Source: Blastococcus saxobsidens
GTDB taxonomy: Bacteria; Actinomycetota; Actinomycetes; Mycobacteriales; Geodermatophilaceae
DNA: 64,000 bases
Direction: 5' to 3'
Assembly: GCF_010682065.1 (NCBI RefSeq)
Contig: NZ_JAAGWG010000024.1
Coordinates: 1 to 64,000, forward strand
This document shows, piece after piece, positions 1 through 7,215 of this stretch. A program made the translations under genes and the position numbers. Position 1 is the first letter of the stretch, and the number at the start of each line of letters is the position of its first letter. The notes beneath the pieces are model-generated. The model saw only the letters and a program-made list of their open reading frames with translations, had not been told where the DNA came from and searched no databases.

Positions 1-28
1 AGCTGGAAGCGGTGGCGGTGGTGCTCAT
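1..28 (-). CDS. 5' end of a gene running off the left edge
   Basis: Reading the minus strand, an ATG at 28 follows a GGAG-type ribosome binding site about 9 nt upstream and opens a frame beginning MSTTATASS before the window ends. Nine codons are too few to identify a product. It is the next gene downstream of the histidine kinase on the same strand, but about 240 nt separate them, so it probably has its own promoter. A direct repeat near 118-139 lies upstream of it. Confidence 0.4.
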
Positions 29-117
29 GTCCTGTGTCTCCTGTGTCCGTGGGTGGCACCGGCGCTTCCGGTGACACCTAGGACTCTGGAGGGCCAACCG
101 CAGGCCACCCGCCACGG

Positions 118-139
118 TTCCGCAAGGATTACGCAAGGA
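118..139 (-). promoter_or_regulatory. Tandem direct repeat, possible regulator box
   Basis: On the minus strand the block TCCTTGCGNAA occurs twice in a row with an exact 11-bp period, so both copies face the same side of the helix. Such tandem boxes are typical sites for OmpR/PhoB-type response regulators. It lies about 90-110 nt upstream of the start at 28. The remainder of 29-266 shows nothing else I can name. No binding protein can be assigned; the receiver gene at 2039-2443 has no DNA-binding domain. Confidence 0.3.
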
Positions 140-266
140 ATCGGCCTGCTCGGCGCAGCTCCGCGCCTCCGGGGCCTGCTCCGCCGCGGACTCCGTTCCG
201 GACGCAGCGCGACCCCGCTCCCGGGTGGGAGGCGGGGGCACGCTGGGCTCGGGCATCGCGGCGGAC

Positions 267-2042
267 TCAGGCGGCCGGGGTCAGGGGCAGGGTCATGGTG
301 AAGGTGGTGCCCTCACCCTCCGCGCTGACCAGGTCCAGCGAGCCACCGTGGGCGGTGGTGATCGCCTTGGTGATCGTCAGCCCGAGGCCCACGCCCGGCA
401 CGGCGTTGCGCCGGGCGGTGGAGGACCGGAAGAAGCGCGTGAACAGCTCGCCCTGCTCGCCGGCCGGGATGCCCATACCGGTGTCGGCCACCGACAGCAG
501 GGCGACGGGGGCGGTGCCGGGGCGCTCGTCGTCGACGACCATGCCGTCCTCGGCCTGCCAGGCCTGGCGCAGCGTGAGCCGCACCTGCCCGCCGCCGGGG
601 GTGAACTTGACGGCGTTGGAGACGAGGTTGTCGCACGCCTGGCCGAGCCGGACGGCGTCGCCGGAGACGACCAGGCCGTCGGCCGGCACGTCCACGACGA
701 TCTCCACGCCGGCGGTGGACGCCGAGACCCGTGCCGTCTCCTCCGCGGCCCGCACGACGGCGGCGAGGTCGACGTCGGCCGGCTGCAGGGTGAACCGGCC
801 GCTCTCCACCTGGGCGGTGAACAGCAGGTCGCCGACCAGCCGGAGCAGCCGCTGCGCGTTGCGTTCCACGGTGGACAGGTACTGCCGCTGCTCGTCGGTC
901 AGCGGCTGGTCCTCGTCGTCCATGACCAGCTCGAGGTAGCCGAGGATCGAGCTCAGCGGCGTGCGCAGCTCGTGGCTGATCAGGCTGACGAACTGGTCCT
1001 TCATCCGTTCGGTGGCCCGGGTCTCGGTCATGTCGGTGCCCACGAAGTTCCAGCCGGCGTGCACGCCCCGGTCGTCGGAGCGGGGGGTGACGGCCACCGA
1101 CACCGTCCGCTCGGTGCCGTCGGCGGCCACGTACGTCCAGTCCCGGACGTCGCTGCCGGCTTCGCGCGCCACGTGCACGAGGGCCGCGAGGGGCGTCGGG
1201 GCCCCGGTGGCCTCCGCGGCGGCCGCGAGCTCCTCGGGCTGGTGGAAGTCGAGGATGGAGCGCTTGCGCACCACGTCGGGGCGCAGCAGCCCCAGCATCC
1301 GCTCGGCGCCGGGGTTCCAGACGCGGATCGTGCCGTCCCGGTCGGTGCCGATGATGGACTGCTGGGTGACCGCGTCGATGACGCTGGTCATGGTCTGGGC
1401 GCGTGCGGCCAGGATGCGCGAGGCGGTGTCGAGCTCGTCGGCCCGGCTGCGCACCTGCTCCAGGAGAGCGGCCTGCTCGCCGTGCAGCCGGACGATGTCC
1501 GCGCGCTGGGCACGCAGGCGGCGCTGGGTCTCGGAGACCGCGAGGCTGCCGACCGCGACCACCAGGGGGCCCAGGACCAGCGTCCCGGGCGCCGGGGCGA
1601 CGGCGCCGCCGGCGAGGAACGGCATCAGCAGCACCGCTTCGGTGCCGGCGACCGCGACGGCCACGCCTGCCCGGCCCCGGTACGTTGCCAGCGCCCACAA
1701 CGGGCCGGCCAGGAGGAACAGCATCGACGCCGAGGCGGTGCCGGCGTGGAGTGCGGCGACCCCGCCGAGCTGGACGGCCGGCAGGCCGAGGGCGGCGACC
1801 GCCGACGTCGAGCGGCGCGCGAGCCAGGGTGCGCCGGTGGCGACGAGGGCCACGGCCAGTCCGGCGTAGGTCAGCGTCCCGTCGACGACCGGGACGAGGC
1901 CGAGCAGGAGCAGCGCGGCGCCGGCCGCGAAGCCGAGCGCGCTGGGCACCGGCCCGTCGACGGCGATCTGCCTTCTGCGGGCGTCGGGGAGCCGCCGGGG
2001 GACCGGCTCGGCGCCGGGACGGTCGAGAACGGCCAGGCTCAT
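267..2042 (-). CDS. Membrane PAS sensor histidine kinase
   Basis: This 591-residue sensor kinase autophosphorylates on histidine and passes the phosphate to a response regulator. The N-terminal ~190 residues hold several hydrophobic membrane segments. A PAS domain follows (about 225-340, with the typical GTDRDGTIRVWNPGAE stretch). The kinase core has the H-box SHELRTP with phospho-acceptor His357, the N-box DNLVSNAVKFTP, and G-boxes DTGMGIP and VGLGLTITK, all intact. The ATG at 2042 overlaps the stop of the upstream receiver gene by 4 nt (ATGA), so the two are translationally coupled and probably act together. The signal is unknown; PAS could sense redox state or a small ligand. The longer open frame upstream overlaps the receiver gene and is not coding. 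Confidence 0.93.
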   Translation of the reverse strand: MSLAVLDRPGAEPVPRRLPDARRRQIAVDGPVPSALGFAAGAALLLLGLVPVVDGTLTYAGLAVALVATGAPWLARRSTSAVAALGLPAVQLGGVAALHAGTASASMLFLLAGPLWALATYRGRAGVAVAVAGTEAVLLMPFLAGGAVAPAPGTLVLGPLVVAVGSLAVSETQRRLRAQRADIVRLHGEQAALLEQVRSRADELDTASRILAARAQTMTSVIDAVTQQSIIGTDRDGTIRVWNPGAERMLGLLRPDVVRKRSILDFHQPEELAAAAEATGAPTPLAALVHVAREAGSDVRDWTYVAADGTERTVSVAVTPRSDDRGVHAGWNFVGTDMTETRATERMKDQFVSLISHELRTPLSSILGYLELVMDDEDQPLTDEQRQYLSTVERNAQRLLRLVGDLLFTAQVESGRFTLQPADVDLAAVVRAAEETARVSASTAGVEIVVDVPADGLVVSGDAVRLGQACDNLVSNAVKFTPGGGQVRLTLRQAWQAEDGMVVDDERPGTAPVALLSVADTGMGIPAGEQGELFTRFFRSSTARRNAVPGVGLGLTITKAITTAHGGSLDLVSAEGEGTTFTMTLPLTPAA

Positions 2043-2443
2043 GCCGGCACCCCCGCGGTCAGGGTCTTCACCTGCTGCACCAGACCGGCGACGGTGAACG
2101 GCTTCGCCAGGTACGCGTCGGCGCCGGCGGACAGCCCGCGCGCGACCTCGTCGAGGGATGCGCCGGCGGACAGCAGCAGGATCCGGATGCCGGCGGTCTC
2201 GGGCTCGGCTCGCAGCGCGGCGCAGATCTCCAGCCCGGTCGCCCCGGGCATGGACACGTCCAGCACCGCCAGGTCGGGCAGCTCGCTGCGGGCCGCCGTC
2301 AGGGCGAGGGAGCCGTCGGGCACGGAGACGACGACGTCGCAGCCCGCCTTGCGCACGGCCAGGCAGACGAGGTCGCGGATGTCGTCCTCGTCGTCGGCCA
2401 CCAGGACGCGGAAGGCGCCGGGGGAGTGCAGGGGCGAGTCCAC
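2039..2443 (-). CDS. Single-domain response regulator (receiver only)
   Basis: A 134-residue CheY-like protein consisting of one receiver domain. The acidic pocket VADDEDD, the phospho-acceptor Asp in LAVLDVSMPG and the conserved Lys in LAKPFTV are present. There is no output domain, so signalling must go through protein contact or a phosphorelay. Start is GTG at 2443 with a GGGAG ribosome binding site about 8 nt upstream. Its stop overlaps the ATG of the histidine kinase, its likely partner. In PAS-kinase plus orphan-receiver pairs the receiver may feed another kinase rather than DNA; that is inference. Confidence 0.9.
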   Translation of the reverse strand: MDSPLHSPGAFRVLVADDEDDIRDLVCLAVRKAGCDVVVSVPDGSLALTAARSELPDLAVLDVSMPGATGLEICAALRAEPETAGIRILLLSAGASLDEVARGLSAGADAYLAKPFTVAGLVQQVKTLTAGVPA

Positions 2444-2586
2444 GAGGGGCTCCCGTCGGTCGTGGCACGACCGCGGGGCGGGCGCGCCGGAATGGCGTCG
2501 TCCCCAGCAGGAACGGCGCCCCGAACGGGGCCCTGCAGCCGGCGTCGGGAGGGCTCACCCGTCGGGGTGAGGACCTCCGGACAGCA

Positions 2587-2619
2587 CTGCGCCCCGCCGG
2601 GTCGACCGGCGGGGCGCAG
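2587..2619 (-). terminator. Hairpin terminator after the DUF3618 cluster
   Basis: A perfect 14-bp GC-rich stem with a 5-nt loop (GTCGA) lies between the DUF3618 stop at 2653 and the response-regulator start at 2443. There is no clear U tract, as is common in actinobacteria. It probably ends the 4643-2653 transcript. Confidence 0.7.
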
Positions 2620-2652
2620 GTGGTGCGGTGGGTCGGAGAACCCACGGGTGTG

Positions 2653-3318
2653 TCAGCTGGAGGCCTTGCTCTGCACGCTCTCCTTGGACTGCTGGGCCTG
2701 GCCCTGCACGTCCTGGGCCGCGGACTGGCCCTCCTGCTTCACGGTGTCGGCCGCGTCCTGGGCGGTGGCCTTGACCTCTTCCATCGCGTGCTGGGCGGCC
2801 GGCTTGAGCTGGTCACCGATCTCCTGCGCGGCCTGCTTGGCCGGCTCGAGCAGCGTGTCCTTGTTCTCCCGCAGGGCCGTCTCGGCCTGCTGGGCCAGCT
2901 GCTGCTCCTTCTGCGAAGCGGGCAGCAGGCTGGAGATCAGCCAGCCGGTCCCGAAGGCGATCAGCCCGGCCGCGAGGGGGTTGCCCTGCGTCTGGCGGAT
3001 CACCTGGTCGGGCGCCTGCTGGACGGCACCCACGGCGGACGACGCCGCGGACTGCACGCTGTCGGCCGCGTTGGAAGCGGCTCCCTGCACGGAGCCGGCC
3101 GCGTTCGAGGCCATCCCCTGCGCCTGGTGGCTGGTGTCGTGGGCCGAACCCATCACCTTGTCCTTGAGGCCGCTGATGCGCCCCTTGGCCGCGGTCACTC
3201 GCCGGTCCATGACGCGGCTCGGGTTGACCTTCTCGTTGAGGGCGTCGACGTCGTAGCTGAGCTCGCGTCGCGTGTCCTCGATCTGCCGCCGGATGACGTC
3301 CGGGTCACTGCTGGTCAT
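2653..3318 (-). CDS. DUF3618 protein with amphipathic repeats
   Basis: The 221-residue protein starts with the DUF3618 signature (IRRQIEDTRRELSYDVDALNEKV). A long, low-complexity, Ala/Gln/Ser-rich region with apolipoprotein-like 11-mer character follows (for example GMASNAAGSVQGAASNAADS). One short hydrophobic segment, NPLAAGLIAFGTGWLISSLL, sits near residue 110. The C-terminal third again looks like a long amphipathic helix. DUF3618 proteins are small membrane-associated actinobacterial proteins without an assigned reaction. ATG at 3318 follows a GAGGAG site. It is the last of three co-directional genes encoding membrane proteins, all rich in amphipathic helices, which suggests a role at the envelope under stress. 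Confidence 0.85.
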   Translation of the reverse strand: MTSSDPDVIRRQIEDTRRELSYDVDALNEKVNPSRVMDRRVTAAKGRISGLKDKVMGSAHDTSHQAQGMASNAAGSVQGAASNAADSVQSAASSAVGAVQQAPDQVIRQTQGNPLAAGLIAFGTGWLISSLLPASQKEQQLAQQAETALRENKDTLLEPAKQAAQEIGDQLKPAAQHAMEEVKATAQDAADTVKQEGQSAAQDVQGQAQQSKESVQSKASS

Positions 3319-3343
3319 TGTGCGACTCCTCGCGGTCTGGGGG

Positions 3344-3865
3344 TCAGTTGGGCTTCAGGGCGCCGGGAACCTGGGACAGGGTCTCGACGGTGCGCTCGGG
3401 CTTGGGATTGACCTGTTCGAACTTCTTCTTGCCCATCAGGCCCGCCACCGCGGCGGCGATGCCCCACAGGATCGCGACGATCAGGGCGGACCAGCTGTGG
3501 CCGACCAGGTGGGACAGGGCCCACCAGAGGGCGATCGACAGGAAGAGGATCGTCATGAAGGCGGAGAAACCGGCGGCGCCGAAGAGCCCGGCACCCGTTC
3601 CCGCCTTCTTCGCCTCGGCCTTGAGCTCCACCTTGGCCAGCTCGAGCTCCTGGCGCATCAGGGTGGACATGTCCTTGGCGACCTCGCCGATCAGGGCACC
3701 GACGGAGACGCCTTCGACGTCCGGGTGTCCCGACTCGGTCGTGGGGGTCCCCATGGCGCCGCTGTGCGGGCCCTGCGAGTAGTCGGCCGCGTAGTTCTGG
3801 GCGGCCGGCTGGGCGTAGTCCTGCGGCGTTCCCGCCGAGGTCGCCCCGGTGTAGGGGGAGCTCAC
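3344..3865 (-). CDS. Phage-holin-like (superfamily III) membrane protein
   Basis: A 173-residue protein of the putative actinobacterial holin-X/holin superfamily III group. A disordered Gln/Ala/Tyr N-terminus (~55 residues) is followed by the family block VGALIGEVAKDMSTLMRQELELAKVELK and two adjacent membrane segments (LFGAAGFSAFMTILFLSIAL and SALIVAILWGIAAAVAGLMG). Despite the name, such chromosomal genes are not lysis proteins as far as known; they usually sit beside DUF3618 genes, as here. GTG at 3865 begins one base beyond the end of the upstream gene (stop at 3867), so expression is probably coupled. Function unknown. Confidence 0.85.
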   Translation of the reverse strand: MSSPYTGATSAGTPQDYAQPAAQNYAADYSQGPHSGAMGTPTTESGHPDVEGVSVGALIGEVAKDMSTLMRQELELAKVELKAEAKKAGTGAGLFGAAGFSAFMTILFLSIALWWALSHLVGHSWSALIVAILWGIAAAVAGLMGKKKFEQVNPKPERTVETLSQVPGALKPN

Positions 3866-3866
3866 G

Positions 3867-4643
3867 TCAGCTCACCTCACCGGGCCGGCGAGCCGGGTCG
3901 TCCCAGCCCGCGGGCGTGGTCGGGGGGACCATGCTGCCGCTCGGCGGCACCGTGCCGTACGGGGGCGGGGGCAGCGGCGCACCGGTGCCCGTCCCCGTGC
4001 CGGTGGTGGCGCTGGAGTAGTCGGAGTAGGTCGGCGTCGGGTCGACGTAGTTGGTCGTGCCCGGGTAGGTGCCGGTGCCCGACTGACCCGAGTCGCTGTG
4101 CGCGGCCCTGACGCCACTGGTCAGGCGACCGGCGACGACGCCCGCGACGGCGGCACCGAGCAGGAACATCCCGGGCTTGCGACGGGCGAAGCTGCGCACG
4201 TCGTCCAGCAGCTGGGCCGGCTCGCGGTTCTGCAGCTTGTCGGCGAAGCCCTCGACCATGCCCGAGGCCTGCTGGAGCAGGTCACGGGCGGGGCCGGGGG
4301 CGCCCTCGCTGGTGCCGTCGGCGAGGCTGCGCAGCTCCTGGGCCAGCGCGGTCAGTCCGGTGGCAGCCTTCTGCTGCTGGCTGATCGCCTGGTCCTTGAG
4401 CTGGGAGCGGCCCTGGTCCAGCAGGTCCTTGGCCTGGCGCTGGGTCTCGCCCACCACCTGCTTGGCCTGGTCGCTCGCGGTCGCCGCGACCTGGCCACCG
4501 GCCTGCGCGGCGGTCTGCCCGACGTTGCGGGCCTCGTCCTTGGCCACGTCGGCCTTCGACTGGCCGGACGTCGAGCTGGGGGAATGGGCACCCGTACCGG
4601 CGGGAGCCGGCGGGGGGAACGGGGTGTCGATGGAGTGAGTCAT
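3867..4643 (-). CDS. Amphipathic-helix membrane protein, first gene of DUF3618 cluster
   Basis: A 258-residue protein. The Pro/Ser-rich N-terminus leads into a long helix-prone Gln/Ala/Lys region (residues ~25-115, LEA/apolipoprotein-like). A block with QQASGMVEGFADKLQNREPAQ and one membrane segment near 165-185 (GMFLLGAAVAGVVAGRL) follow. The Pro/Thr/Gly/Tyr-rich C-terminal tail is likely disordered. I chose ATG at 4643 because a strong GAGGA site precedes it; an in-frame upstream start at 4724 lacks one. No enzymatic motif is visible. Candidate stress-type promoters lie upstream at 4681-4705 and 4910-4936. Confidence 0.75.
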   Translation of the reverse strand: MTHSIDTPFPPPAPAGTGAHSPSSTSGQSKADVAKDEARNVGQTAAQAGGQVAATASDQAKQVVGETQRQAKDLLDQGRSQLKDQAISQQQKAATGLTALAQELRSLADGTSEGAPGPARDLLQQASGMVEGFADKLQNREPAQLLDDVRSFARRKPGMFLLGAAVAGVVAGRLTSGVRAAHSDSGQSGTGTYPGTTNYVDPTPTYSDYSSATTGTGTGTGAPLPPPPYGTVPPSGSMVPPTTPAGWDDPARRPGEVS

Positions 4644-4680
4644 CGGTCCTCCTCGGCATGCATCGTGGTTGGTGGAAGCG

Positions 4681-4705
4681 CTACCCCAGCGACATCGCGG
4701 CACAC
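4681..4705 (-). promoter_or_regulatory. Candidate sigma-B/F-type promoter, proximal
   Basis: On the minus strand GTGT, 15 nt and GGGTAG fit the stress-sigma consensus GNNT-N14-16-GGGTA. The -10 element ends about 38 nt before the ATG at 4643, which would leave a leader of roughly 30 nt. This fits a cluster with stress-envelope character. Sequence match only. Confidence 0.35.
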
Positions 4706-4909
4706 ATCCGGCCGGTTTGCTCACCTGGCCGGAGGGCCATCCTGACGGAGGGTCAGCGCCGCTGTACTCGGGCGGCTGAGCTGACGAAAGTCCACCCGGC
4801 GCATCCGTGCGGTCCGGGGCGGGATCGGGGGAGACAGGGGAGTGCAGCGATGCACGCTGCGCCGTCCTTCTGCCGCTCGGCTAGAGCGCCGTTCCTCGCA
4901 GAGGGTCCG

Positions 4910-4936
4910 GTACCCCGCTACCGGGTGGTGCGAAAC
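4910..4936 (-). promoter_or_regulatory. Candidate sigma-F-type promoter, distal
   Basis: Minus-strand GTTT, 17 nt and GGGTAC, a good match to the actinobacterial stress-sigma pattern GTTT-N15-17-GGGTA. It lies about 265 nt upstream of the ATG at 4643, inside the 300-nt gap 4644-4944. Apart from a small GCAGCG hairpin at 4844-4860, that gap shows nothing else. The long leader makes it less certain than the proximal site. Confidence 0.3.
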
Positions 4937-4944
4937 GGGAAAGA

Positions 4945-5724
4945 TCAGTTCGGCCACGGGAACCGCGGCGCGCGGCGCTCGCCGAAGGCCCGCACGCCCT
5001 CGGCCAGCTCGCCCGTCGCGATCGTCTCGAGGTACCGCGGCGCGGCGACGGCCTCGCCGTCGTCACCCAGTGTGAGCGCCGCGACGACCTCCTTGGTCGC
5101 CCGCTGGGTGAGGGCCGACCGGGAGGCCAGCACGTCGGCGAAGCGGCGCACCGCCGGCTCCAGGTCGCCGGCCTCCACCAGCTGGTCGACCAGCCCGGTG
5201 CGCAGCGCCGTCGGCGCGTCCAGCAGCTCACCGCTGTAGAGGAGGTACTTCGTGGTCGCCGGTCCGACGAGGTCCAGCAGCGCACGCGTCGAGGAGGGCG
5301 TGTAGACGATGCCGACCTTCGCCGGGGTGACGCCGAAGACCGCGGTCGGGTCGGCGAACCGCAGGTCGCAGCAGGTGGCCAGCTCCACGCCACCGCCGAT
5401 GCAGTGGCCCCGCACCATCGCCACAGTCGGCTTCGGGAAGTCGCGCAGCGCGGCCTGGGCGGCGAGGTTGTGCCGCCGGACGTCGGCCATCGGGTCGGCC
5501 GGGTCCTCCCCGCGCAGCAGGTCGGTGATGTCCGCGCCGGCGCAGAAGCTCGGTCCCTCGCCGGTCACGACGAGGACGCGGACGGCCGGGTCGTCCGCCA
5601 ACGGCGCCAGCACCCCGGGAAGCGCGGACCACATCCCGAGGGTCATCGCGTTGCGCTTCTCGGGCCGGTCGATGGTCAGCGTCGCGACGTGCCCGTCCCG
5701 GGTGACGCGCAGGTGGTCGGTCAT
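4945..5724 (-). CDS. Enoyl-CoA hydratase/isomerase (crotonase) family protein
   Basis: 259 residues with the crotonase fold: PEKRNAM near the N-terminus, the oxyanion-hole stretch SFCAGADI, and the core RGHCIGGGVELATCCDLRFAD. The first catalytic Glu of true hydratases is kept (GGVELA). The second, normally FGQPE, is replaced in FGVTPAKVG by Pro, so water addition across enoyl-CoA is doubtful and another crotonase reaction is likely. ATG at 5724 shares one base with the metallopeptidase stop (TGATG), giving coupled translation; the upstream in-frame starts lie inside that gene. Confidence 0.88.
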   Translation of the reverse strand: MTDHLRVTRDGHVATLTIDRPEKRNAMTLGMWSALPGVLAPLADDPAVRVLVVTGEGPSFCAGADITDLLRGEDPADPMADVRRHNLAAQAALRDFPKPTVAMVRGHCIGGGVELATCCDLRFADPTAVFGVTPAKVGIVYTPSSTRALLDLVGPATTKYLLYSGELLDAPTALRTGLVDQLVEAGDLEPAVRRFADVLASRSALTQRATKEVVAALTLGDDGEAVAAPRYLETIATGELAEGVRAFGERRAPRFPWPN

Positions 5725-6650
5725 CAGCCGAGGTCGTCCGTGGCGAAGGTGTCGCACGCTCGCGGGTCGCCGGTCTCATACCCCGTGCGGAACCAGAGCT
5801 GGCGCTGCTCGGAGGAGCCGTGGGTGAAGGCGTCCTGGTCGACGGTCCCACCGCCCAGGTTCTCCTGAATGAAGTCGTCGCCGATGCGGCCGGCGGCGTC
5901 GAGGGCCCGGTCGATGTCGTCCTCGGTGATCTCGGCGATCAGCGGCTGGCCGGACTCGTCGGGCACCGTCTCGGCGTGGTTGGCCCACGCCCCGGCGTAG
6001 CAGTCGGCCTGCAGCTCCAGGCGCACCGTCCCGCTCGTCGGACCGGTCTCGCCCGGGGTGACCTGCCGGTTGGTGCCCAGCAGGTTCTGCACGTGGTGGG
6101 CGTACTCGTGGGCGACGATGTAGGCGTTGACGAACAACCCGCCCTGCGCGCCGAACTGCTGCTCCAGCTGGTCGAAGAAGCTCAGGTCGATGTACACGAG
6201 CTGGTCGGCCGGGCAGTAGAACGGCCCCGACCCGCTGGTCGCCCCACCGCAGCTGGTCTGCACCGAGCCGGAGAAGAACACCGTCTCGGTGCGGACGTAG
6301 CGCTCGCCGAGCGTCTGCGTCCAGAAGTCCTGGACGCTCTCGATGTCGGCGACGACGGCGCACTCGACCGACTCGTTGGCGTCCGCGCCGGTGCGGCAGT
6401 TCTGCTCCAGCCGCCCGTTGTCGGTGGTCTGCCCGTCGCCGAGACCGTTGAAGGTGCTCAGGCCGGGGCCCGATCCGCCGCCACCACCGCCGCCCAGCAC
6501 CTGGATGAGCACCACGACGACGAGGCCGACGAGACCGAGCCCGCCACCGCCGACCGCCACGCCGCGGCGGCCGCCGAACCCCCCGCCGCCGCCGCCACGT
6601 GCGTCCCGGACGCCGGACGTGTCCAGGCTGCCGCCTTCGCTGTACCGCAT
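5724..6650 (-). CDS. Neutral zinc metallopeptidase (YpfJ/KPN_02809 family)
   Basis: 308 residues. A Gly-rich cytoplasmic N-terminus is followed by one membrane anchor (GLGLVGLVVVVLIQVLGG, ~residues 38-55) and an extracytoplasmic peptidase domain. The zinc motif HEYAHH (HExxH) lies in the middle, followed by ELQADCYAGAW, which supplies the third ligand, and by FTHGSSEQRQLWF, the usual C-terminal signature. ATG at 6650 has a GGAGGAAC site. Substrates are not known for the family. Overlaps the crotonase start by one base, although no shared pathway is apparent. Confidence 0.92.
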   Translation of the reverse strand: MRYSEGGSLDTSGVRDARGGGGGGFGGRRGVAVGGGGLGLVGLVVVVLIQVLGGGGGGGSGPGLSTFNGLGDGQTTDNGRLEQNCRTGADANESVECAVVADIESVQDFWTQTLGERYVRTETVFFSGSVQTSCGGATSGSGPFYCPADQLVYIDLSFFDQLEQQFGAQGGLFVNAYIVAHEYAHHVQNLLGTNRQVTPGETGPTSGTVRLELQADCYAGAWANHAETVPDESGQPLIAEITEDDIDRALDAAGRIGDDFIQENLGGGTVDQDAFTHGSSEQRQLWFRTGYETGDPRACDTFATDDLG

Positions 6651-6759
6651 CCCCGGTGTTCCTCCTGTCGATCAGCCGCACGAACCGTGCCACCGGACCC
6701 GGGGTGGCCGCGACTCGGGTCGCCGAGCCGGGGAGCCGTCGCAGCCCTAGATTCGGGGC

Positions 6760-7206
6760 ATGCCGCTGGAGGGTGAGTACGAGCCGAGTCCGCAACAGTG
6801 GGTCCGCGACCAGGTGGAGCGCTACGAGGCGACGGGGGGCCGGGAGGCCAACACGCTGCTGGACACCGGGCTGCCGGTGGTCATCTTCAGCACCCGTGGC
6901 GCGAAGAGCGGGAAGGTGCGCAAGCAGCCGCTGATGCGGGTCGAGCACGAGGGCGTCTACGCGATGGTCGGCTCCCAGGGTGGCGCGCCGACGGACCCGG
7001 CCTGGGTGGGCAACCTTCGCGCGCATCCCGACCAGGTCACCGTGCAGGACGGGCCGGAGCCGTGGGACGGCGCGGCGCGGGAGATCTCCGGCGAGGAGCG
7101 GGCCCAGTGGTGGGAGCGCGCGGTCGCGGCCTACCCGCCCTACGCCGAGTACCAGCAGAAGACCGACCGGCAGATCCCCGTGTTCCTCGTCGAGCGGCGG
7201 GGCTGA
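6760..7206 (+). CDS. F420H2-dependent nitroreductase-family reductase (DDN-like)
   Basis: 148 residues of the deazaflavin-dependent nitroreductase family (Ddn/Rv3547-like split beta-barrel). Typical stretches are LPVVIFSTRGAKSGKVRKQPLMRV near residues 37-60, where the Lys/Arg bind F420, then the WVGNLRAHP motif and a C-terminal YAEYQQKTDRQIPVFLVERR. It would transfer hydride from F420H2 to quinones or nitro compounds. It is apparently leaderless: TAGATT at 6748-6753, a 6-nt gap, then ATG. Divergent from the metallopeptidase. Confidence 0.93.
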   Translation: MPLEGEYEPSPQQWVRDQVERYEATGGREANTLLDTGLPVVIFSTRGAKSGKVRKQPLMRVEHEGVYAMVGSQGGAPTDPAWVGNLRAHPDQVTVQDGPEPWDGAAREISGEERAQWWERAVAAYPPYAEYQQKTDRQIPVFLVERRG

Positions 7207-7215
7207 CCCCTCGGT

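Noticed and set aside
225-2570. Long open frames opposite the sensor-kinase and response-regulator genes
   Set aside because: Low-complexity Gly/Arg/Ala frames with no domains, antisense to two genes with full motifs. They are a by-product of very high GC.
3344-3865. Prophage remnant based on the holin-like gene
   Set aside because: No phage structural, integrase or lysin genes nearby; such holin-family genes are normal chromosomal partners of DUF3618.
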